Source: an uncultured Ruminococcus sp. (GTDB lineage: Bacteria; Bacillota; Clostridia; Oscillospirales; Ruminococcaceae). Taken from it: a stretch of 10,687 bases of DNA. This document shows positions 7,305 to 10,687 of the stretch, one piece after another. The position numbers and the translations under genes are program-made. The stretch covers positions 1-10,687 of the forward strand of contig CAMWOX010000039.1 in assembly GCA_947175975.1 (NCBI GenBank). The letters are read 5' to 3'. Each line of letters starts with the position of its first letter. The first letter of the stretch is position 1. Below the pieces are notes generated by a model. That model saw only the letters and a program-made list of their open reading frames with translations, was not told the DNA's origin and searched no databases.

Positions 7305-8188
7305 AAATTTTAGTTGCCGGACTCGGATTGATCGGTGGATCAATCTGCAAAGCCATTCATGCCTATACGGATCATAGCGTCTATGGATGGAACAGAAGTC
7401 AGAATACTTTGCAGAAAGCCTTTGATGAACATGCAATTGATGGGATGATCACAGAAGAAAATCCGGATTATCATGGATTTCACCTGATTATAAACTGTCT
7501 GTATCCGAATCTGATTCATGACTGGGTGCTTGACAGGATAGACCGGATTTCAGAGGGGGCAATTATCATTGATGTGTCAGGTGTTAAGAATGATCTTCCG
7601 AAAGAAATGACAAGGATCTGTGCGGAGAGAAATATTTTCTATCTCAGTACACATCCCATGGCAGGCAAGGAACGTGCCGGTTATGATGTTTCGGACGAGG
7701 GATTGTTCCAGGGAGCGAATTTTATTATGACACCTGTGAAAACTACGCCGAAACATGTGATTGCAGAAGTACAGAACTTTGCGCATCAAATCGGTTTCCG
7801 GAGATTTGTGATTACCACACCGGAAACACATGACAGAATGATTGCGTATACTTCACAGCTTGCCCATGTTGTTTCCAGTGCTTATGTACAGAGTCCGGTT
7901 TTAGAACTGGAAAGCGGCTTTTCCGGCGGCAGTTTTCATGATATGACAAGAGTTGCAACGATGAATGCGGATATGTGGACGGATCTGTTTATGGAAAACA
8001 GAACGAGCCTGCTTCAGGAACTGGATATTCTTATGCAGAATTTGCAGAATTACCGGACAGCACTTGAAGCAAATAACAGAAATGCTGTCTATGATCTGAT
8101 TCAGGATGGCAGGCAAAAAAAAGAACAGAACTTACAGAACCGGAGAAATACACCGGCTGTGGTAGATCTGAGAGATAAAAAAATCTGA
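7301..8188 (+). CDS. tyrA: Prephenate dehydrogenase family protein
   Basis: TyrA oxidatively decarboxylates prephenate (or arogenate) on the way to tyrosine. The 295-residue protein has the Rossmann motif GLGLIGGS (7-14), STHPMAGKE (116-124, with H118 in the active-site HPMAG motif), TSQLAHVV (184-191, H189) and DMTRVATMNADMWTDLF (214-230), in family order. There is no C-terminal ACT regulatory domain and no fused chorismate mutase. After the second Rossmann strand it reads YGWNRS, with Asn-Arg in place of the Asp seen in NAD-preferring members, suggesting NADP use. The frame is open 53 codons further upstream, but that stretch overlaps the preceding gene and precedes the Rossmann start. The ATG at 7301 follows a G-rich site (7285-7293) and overlaps the upstream stop (ATGA), so it is preferred. 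Confidence 0.93.
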   Translation: MKILVAGLGLIGGSICKAIHAYTDHSVYGWNRSQNTLQKAFDEHAIDGMITEENPDYHGFHLIINCLYPNLIHDWVLDRIDRISEGAIIIDVSGVKNDLPKEMTRICAERNIFYLSTHPMAGKERAGYDVSDEGLFQGANFIMTPVKTTPKHVIAEVQNFAHQIGFRRFVITTPETHDRMIAYTSQLAHVVSSAYVQSPVLELESGFSGGSFHDMTRVATMNADMWTDLFMENRTSLLQELDILMQNLQNYRTALEANNRNAVYDLIQDGRQKKEQNLQNRRNTPAVVDLRDKKI

Positions 8189-8207
8189 AATTTTTTCAAA
8201 AAAGTGC

Positions 8208-8236
8208 TTGACAAATCTTTGAAGATATGCTATAAT
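8208..8236 (+). promoter_or_regulatory. Near-consensus sigma-A promoter of rplJL
   Basis: A perfect TTGACA (8208-8213), a 17-base spacer and a perfect TATAAT (8231-8236) with an extended -10 TGC just before it. Transcription should start near 8243, leaving a leader of about 180 bases before rplJ. It begins only 20 bases after the tyrA stop. This strength fits a ribosomal protein gene that is then controlled by attenuation. Confidence 0.92.
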
Positions 8237-8292
8237 AACAAAGTCGTATTCTAAAGACAGTCGGTGATATTGCTATTATCGTAAATCCGACC

Positions 8293-8342
8293 GAGGAGTG
8301 CAGTCAGATTTTTATTAAAATCATCAGACTTTTCTGCTCCTC
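8293..8342 (+). promoter_or_regulatory. Predicted antiterminator hairpin of the L10 leader
   Basis: GAGGAG-TG-CAG (8293-8303) can pair with CTGCTCCTC (8334-8342), leaving a two-base bulge. A second inner stem can form from GATTTT (8307-8312) and AAAATC (8317-8322). The 3' arm shares seven bases (8336-8342) with the 5' arm of the terminator, so only one of the two can form. The 5' arm directly abuts the L10-binding helix, the right place for protein binding to influence the choice. Confidence 0.75.
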
Positions 8343-8368
8343 TGCTTTACAGGGGGGCTTTTGTTTCT
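8336..8368 (+). terminator. Attenuator (intrinsic terminator) of the L10 leader
   Basis: GCTCCTCTG (8336-8344) pairs over nine bases, including two G-T wobbles, with CAGGGGGGC (8350-8358) across a five-base loop. A T-rich run (TTTTGTTTCT) follows. It lies 54 bases before the rplJ start, so termination here would keep the transcript from reaching rplJ and rplL. Confidence 0.85.
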
Positions 8369-8409
8369 CCATATGTTCTGAGATAATACGATGTTTTATT
8401 ATGATTGCC

Positions 8410-8416
8410 GGAGGTG
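8410..8416 (+). promoter_or_regulatory. Ribosome binding site deciding the rplJ start
   Basis: GGAGGTG lies six bases before the ATG at 8423. The frame is open to a TTG at 8405, but that would place the Shine-Dalgarno site inside the coding region. Starting at 8423 also gives the usual L10 N-terminus. Confidence 0.85.
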
Positions 8417-8422
8417 AAATTT

Positions 8423-8932
8423 ATGCCAAGTGAAAAAATTCTTGCATCCAAGCAAGCCAGAGTGGCTGAACTCTCTGAACTGCTCAAAAACAGTGTCGCT
8501 GTTGTTCTCGTAGATTACAAGGGCATTACAGTAGAGCAGGATACACAGCTCAGAAAAGAGCTTCGTGAGGCAGATGTCAAGTATTTCGTTGAGAAGAACA
8601 CCATGCTCAAACGTGCGTTCAATGAAAATGGTGTAACTGATTTTGATGATGTTCTCAACGGCACAACTGCAATTGCTGTTTCTGCAAACGATCAGACAGC
8701 TGCTGCCCGCATTCTGGGTGAATTTGCTGAGAAGTCCGAAACATTTAAGCTTAAAGCTGGTTCTGTTGAGGGTGAATACTTCGATGAGACTAAGATTCTG
8801 GCTCTGTCCAAGATTCCGTCCAAGGATGTTCTGCTTGCTCAGCTGGTTGGCTCTCTGCAAGGTCCGATTCAGAAACTCGCTGCTTTACTCAAAGCTGTTG
8901 CAGACAAGGACAGCGAACAGGAAGCTGCATAA
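8423..8932 (+). CDS. rplJ: 50S ribosomal protein L10
   Basis: A 169-residue protein of standard length. L10 forms the base of the ribosomal stalk: its N-terminal domain binds 23S rRNA with L11, and its C-terminal helix carries L7/L12 dimers. The N-terminal half has the conserved DYKGITVEQ (31-39) and KNTMLKRA (58-65) motifs. The Ala/Leu-rich end (about 135-165) matches the L12-binding helix. L10 in complex with L12 is expected to repress its own transcript through the leader upstream. Codon use (CTC, GTT, AAG, CGT) differs from the neighbouring metabolic genes, as expected for a highly expressed gene. Confidence 0.98.
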   Translation: MPSEKILASKQARVAELSELLKNSVAVVLVDYKGITVEQDTQLRKELREADVKYFVEKNTMLKRAFNENGVTDFDDVLNGTTAIAVSANDQTAAARILGEFAEKSETFKLKAGSVEGEYFDETKILALSKIPSKDVLLAQLVGSLQGPIQKLAALLKAVADKDSEQEAA

Positions 8933-8952
8933 GTTTTCGGAATTATTGTTCC

Positions 8953-8970
8953 ATGCCGGGCTTGCGGCAT
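8953..8970 (+). other. Hairpin in the rplJ-rplL spacer
   Basis: ATGCCG (8953-8958) and CGGCAT (8965-8970) form a perfect six-base stem with a six-base loop, 20 bases after the rplJ stop. No T run follows, so it is not a standard terminator. The rest of the spacer up to rplL is very AT-rich. It may be an mRNA processing or stability element, or it may have no role. Confidence 0.5.
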
Positions 8971-9032
8971 AAAAATTTACAAGTCATATTTATTTTAAAT
9001 TTTAATTAATTTTTAAAAAGGAGATTTTAATC

Positions 9033-9398
9033 ATGGCATCTGAGAAAACACAGAAGTTTATTGAAGATATCAAGGCTCTCACTGTTCTGGAACTCGCAGA
9101 ACTCGTTGAAGCAATCCAGGACGAATTTCACGTAACAGCAGCTATTGCAGCTGCTCCGACAGGTCCTGCAGCAGCTGTTGAAGAAAAGACAGAATTTGAT
9201 GTAGTTCTGACATCCTTTGGCGACAAGAAGATGGGTGTTATCAAGGCTGCTAAGGACATTCTCGGTCTCGGTCTGAAAGAGGCTAAGGAAGTTGTAGAAA
9301 GCGCACCGAAGACAATCAAAGAGGGCGTTTCTAAGGCAGAAGCTGAAGAACTCAAGGCTAAGTTCGAAGAAGTTGGCGCAACAATCGAAATCAAGTAA
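9033..9398 (+). CDS. rplL: 50S ribosomal protein L7/L12
   Basis: A 121-residue protein, the usual length. L7/L12 is the multi-copy stalk protein that recruits and stimulates translation GTPases. Layout: N-terminal dimerisation helices (about 1-33), a short Ala/Pro hinge (about 36-50) and a globular C-terminal domain (52-121) with the conserved stretch GVIKAAKDILGLGLKEAKEV and the ending VSKAEAEELKAKFEEVGATIEIK. AAGGAG lies about ten bases before the ATG. It is cotranscribed with rplJ across a 100-base spacer, an arrangement that often goes with L12 being made in excess of L10. A strong terminator follows. Confidence 0.98.
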   Translation: MASEKTQKFIEDIKALTVLELAELVEAIQDEFHVTAAIAAAPTGPAAAVEEKTEFDVVLTSFGDKKMGVIKAAKDILGLGLKEAKEVVESAPKTIKEGVSKAEAEELKAKFEEVGATIEIK

Positions 9399-9420
9399 GA
9401 TTTCTGAAATTCAAAAATTG

Positions 9421-9460
9421 AAACTGCTCTCAGTGCCTATGGCACTGGGGCAGTTTTTGT
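9421..9460 (+). terminator. Intrinsic terminator after rplL, also usable from the minus strand
   Basis: The left arm (9421-9437, AAACTGC plus CAGTGCC) pairs with the right arm (9441-9456, GGCACTG plus GCAGTTT) around a three-base TAT loop, with a small internal mismatch. TTTTT and further T residues follow. Read on the minus strand, the stem is followed by TTTCAATTTTTG, so it can also stop transcripts from the convergent gene whose stop codon is at 9460-9462. Confidence 0.93.
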
Positions 9461-9729
9461 TATGACAAAAATGCCTGTGACAGAAGCAGCAATCCTGCTC
9501 CTGGTATTCCAAAAATGCCGCAGGTCAACAGATTCGTGAGATTCAGCGTCGGAGAAAAGCCAATTCTGTCACCATAGAAATGCAGCAGAAATAACACACA
9601 CAATCCTGTACAGCTTCCAAGCAGAAATGTCCGGATGCGTTTCTTGTGACACAGATAAAAGATTATCAGGCTCAGAATGCCGCCGCACCAAAGTATCCAG
9701 TAGAGATAATTTCTGAGAAAATCGAGCAT
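9460..9729 (-). CDS. bofA: BofA-family membrane protein (pro-sigma-K processing inhibitor family)
   Basis: An 89-residue, very hydrophobic protein with likely membrane segments at about 7-26, 33-51 and 63-86. The C-terminal part, LNLTNLLTCGIFGIPGAG (62-79), matches the BofA pattern as I know it (an N-rich turn followed by G-hydrophobic-G-hydrophobic-PG), and the length fits. In Bacillus subtilis BofA holds the SpoIVFB protease inactive in the forespore outer membrane until pro-sigma-K is cleaved; here the role is inferred from family only. I chose the ATG at 9729 because AGGA lies six bases upstream (9736-9739). A longer start at 9777 would overlap the preceding gene. It is last in a minus-strand cluster and ends at the shared terminator. 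Confidence 0.75.
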   Translation of the reverse strand: MLDFLRNYLYWILWCGGILSLIIFYLCHKKRIRTFLLGSCTGLCVLFLLHFYGDRIGFSPTLNLTNLLTCGIFGIPGAGLLLLSQAFLS

Positions 9730-9751
9730 AGTTGTTCCTGCTTTCTTGATT

Positions 9752-10048
9752 CTATAGCATGATATAAGCCAGAGCAATTAATAATTCCATTTCTGCACCC
9801 TCTTTGTAGAGCAGATAAAGCAGGGCGAGCAGGGCAAGTTTTTCACCATCCCAGTCTGTCAGAATTTTTTGGAGATCGTTTGGCAGAGGGAGCTGTATGC
9901 CTGATCCTGCCGGACGATTTTGTGCCTGTATCGGAGGTTGCATGGGTTCTGGCGGCATTTGCGGTACGGCACGTCTCTGCATTTCCCTTGATCGCCGGAT
10001 TGCATCCTGCCGCATTGCGTCAAAGCTCTGTTGTGGATAACGTGCCAT
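9752..10048 (-). CDS. Small protein with Pro/Gln-rich linker and hydrophobic C-terminus, unknown
   Basis: A 98-residue protein I do not recognise. The first 28 residues are basic and Arg-rich. A Pro/Met/Gln-rich linker follows (29-56). The last third (about 57-98) is probably helical and hydrophobic, with LALLALLYLLYKEGAEMELLIALAYIML. That two-helix pattern (leucine run, short charged turn, second hydrophobic run) recalls short C-terminal segments I have seen in other clostridial small proteins, but I cannot name a family. It may be membrane-associated. The stop is 22 bases before bofA, suggesting a shared transcript. The start at 10048 is chosen on its ribosome site; an upstream ATG at 10093 has none. 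Confidence 0.72.
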   Translation of the reverse strand: MARYPQQSFDAMRQDAIRRSREMQRRAVPQMPPEPMQPPIQAQNRPAGSGIQLPLPNDLQKILTDWDGEKLALLALLYLLYKEGAEMELLIALAYIML

Positions 10049-10056
10049 AGCTGTCA

Positions 10057-10062
10057 TCTCCT
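10057..10062 (-). promoter_or_regulatory. Ribosome binding site deciding the 10048 start
   Basis: On the minus strand AGGAGA lies eight bases before the ATG at 10048-10046. The alternative ATG at 10093 lacks any purine-rich site upstream. Confidence 0.75.
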
Positions 10063-10099
10063 GGAATTTTGATTTCTGGATTCTGTTTCTCATTCCAGA

Positions 10100-10465
10100 T
10101 TATGATAGAAAATTCTGTAATATGCCGGTCTGCTGTAAATTTTTGAATATGTTCCATAGCCGAAGCAGTTTCACGGCATTGTCAATCTTATGCTGGCGTT
10201 GTTCCCGGAGATGTGGACGCAGAGCAAGCAGGAGTGCTGTATTCTTATCTGGTTCGCTATTCTGGTTTAGAAGCTCTCCGGCTTTTATAAGCAGATCCGG
10301 ATTTAAAAAGTTAGAGTTGTTGTGATCAGGCATATCCTGAGAATTTTGGGGATTCTCAGGATTCTGACTACTATCTGCTTTCAGCATCTCTGCAAGTTCT
10401 GAAACCTGCTGCATGGTTTCCGGATCGGAAAGTAATTCCTGCATTTTGCCGAGCAGATTTTCCAT
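10100..10465 (-). CDS. Small helical protein with Asn/Gln-rich linker, unknown
   Basis: A 121-residue protein I do not recognise. An N-terminal helical segment (1-30) contains LLSDPETMQQVSELAEML. A low-complexity linker rich in Asn, Gln, Pro and Ser follows (31-53). The C-terminal part (54-121) is helical and basic, with ALLLALRPHLREQRQ (77-91) and KIDNAVKLLRLWNIF (93-107). No signal peptide or clear membrane helix. The start ATG shares one base with the stop of the upstream gene (TAATG), so the two are translationally coupled. The next gene starts 51 bases downstream. Confidence 0.78.
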   Translation of the reverse strand: MENLLGKMQELLSDPETMQQVSELAEMLKADSSQNPENPQNSQDMPDHNNSNFLNPDLLIKAGELLNQNSEPDKNTALLLALRPHLREQRQHKIDNAVKLLRLWNIFKNLQQTGILQNFLS

Positions 10466-10687
10466 TACTGACCGCCTGTCAGTTTCTGATAGAGTGCCTT
10501 TGCCTGTGGTGTACTCATAAGCTTTTCAATCATCTGCGGATTTTTGACTGCCTGCTGAAATTTTGCCGCATCCGCAGCACTCATGTTCTTGATTGCATTG
10601 TCAAACTTTCCGGCTTTGAGTTCTCGTTCAAGCTGATCTGCCGGAACGCCTAATTTCTTGCTGACGGCCTGTAACAGACCATTGAGA
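10465..10687 (-). CDS. C-terminal part of an unknown small protein (5' partial)
   Basis: An open frame running in from the right edge on the minus strand; its start lies outside the window. The visible 73 residues read through LNGLLQAVSKKLGVPADQLE, then AAKFQQAVKNPQMIEKLM and STPQAKALYQKLTGGQ, then stop. The segment NPQMIEKLMSTPQAKALYQKL has the spacing NP-M-LM-x-P-L, which resembles STI1-type Asp/Asn-Pro helical motifs, but the match is by eye only. The stop and the next start share one base (TAATG). Codon use and composition match the downstream genes, supporting a real coding region. Confidence 0.75.
   Translation of the reverse strand, partial: LNGLLQAVSKKLGVPADQLERELKAGKFDNAIKNMSAADAAKFQQAVKNPQMIEKLMSTPQAKALYQKLTGGQ

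Larger units (their letters stand above)
8243..8368 (+). ncRNA. Ribosomal protein L10 mRNA leader (autoregulatory)
   Basis: A structured leader between the rplJL promoter and rplJ. GTCGG (8260-8264) pairs with CCGAC (8287-8291). Inside it GATA (8266-8269) pairs with TATC (8277-8280), leaving an asymmetric internal loop that contains GTAAAT (8281-8286). The pattern AGACAG-N-CGG ... CGTAAATCCGACCGAGG matches my memory of the conserved kink-turn element of Firmicutes L10 leaders. In Bacillus subtilis the L10(L12)4 complex binds this element and promotes transcription termination upstream of rplJ. The hairpins needed for that mechanism follow directly and are listed separately. The boundaries are estimates. 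Confidence 0.88.

Noticed and set aside
8115..8122. Run of eight A residues near the end of tyrA as a programmed slippage site
   Set aside because: The conserved domains are complete before it and the normal frame ends soon after. A run of this length in an A-rich tail is not enough evidence.
8180..8206. Possible terminator at the end of tyrA (TTTTTT-C-AAAAAA)
   Set aside because: The repeat leaves no room for a loop and has no GC stem, so it cannot act as an intrinsic terminator.
8399..8860. Minus-strand open frame opposite rplJ
   Set aside because: It is the complement of a clear L10 gene and also crosses its ribosome site.
1..10687. Mobile element, prophage, CRISPR or toxin-antitoxin content
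   Set aside because: I saw no transposase, integrase, direct-repeat array, tRNA-linked site or toxin-like pair. The genes are mostly core functions with uniform composition.

Overview
The window looks like chromosomal DNA from a low-to-moderate GC clostridial Firmicute. The evidence is strong Shine-Dalgarno sites, sigma-A promoters with an extended -10, a Firmicutes-type L10 mRNA leader and a BofA-like protein. A Ruminococcus-like (Oscillospiraceae) host is plausible, but the sequence alone does not prove it. I see no insertion sequence, prophage, CRISPR array, tRNA or rRNA.

Left region (1-2744, plus strand): two adjacent ABC exporter half-transporters, the first cut by the window edge. Their motifs are complementary. 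The first has a degenerate Walker B (DD) and a Gln in place of the H-loop His. The second has a normal DE and His but a non-canonical LSQGQ signature. Together they should form a heterodimeric exporter with one working and one degenerate ATP site.

Middle region (2785-8188, plus strand): one apparent operon behind a good promoter at 2785-2813. It encodes a small three-helix membrane protein with an acidic tail, a D-2-hydroxyacid (glycerate-type) dehydrogenase, ProB without its PUA domain, ProA, a 346-residue low-complexity charged protein of unknown function, and TyrA. Three of the junctions are very tight: two ATGA overlaps and a 5-base gap. ProB and ProA carry out the first two steps of proline synthesis; the product glutamate semialdehyde cyclises spontaneously, and no proC is seen here. 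TyrA serves tyrosine synthesis. I see no terminator after tyrA.

Ribosomal stalk region (8208-9460, plus strand): a near-consensus promoter, an L10 leader with mutually exclusive antiterminator and terminator hairpins, rplJ (L10), a hairpin in an AT-rich spacer, rplL (L7/L12), and a strong terminator. The rplKA and rpoBC genes that often flank rplJL are absent.

Right region (9460-10687, minus strand): four closely packed small genes running toward rplL. In transcription order they are a partial gene cut by the window edge, two uncharacterised genes, and a BofA-family membrane protein (pro-sigma-K processing inhibitor family). The first two junctions are a one-base TAATG overlap and a short gap. 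The cluster ends at the terminator it shares with rplL.

Most of the window is recognisable core metabolism and translation. The least explained parts are the disordered protein between proA and tyrA, the small membrane protein at the head of that operon, and the three unknown genes upstream of bofA.
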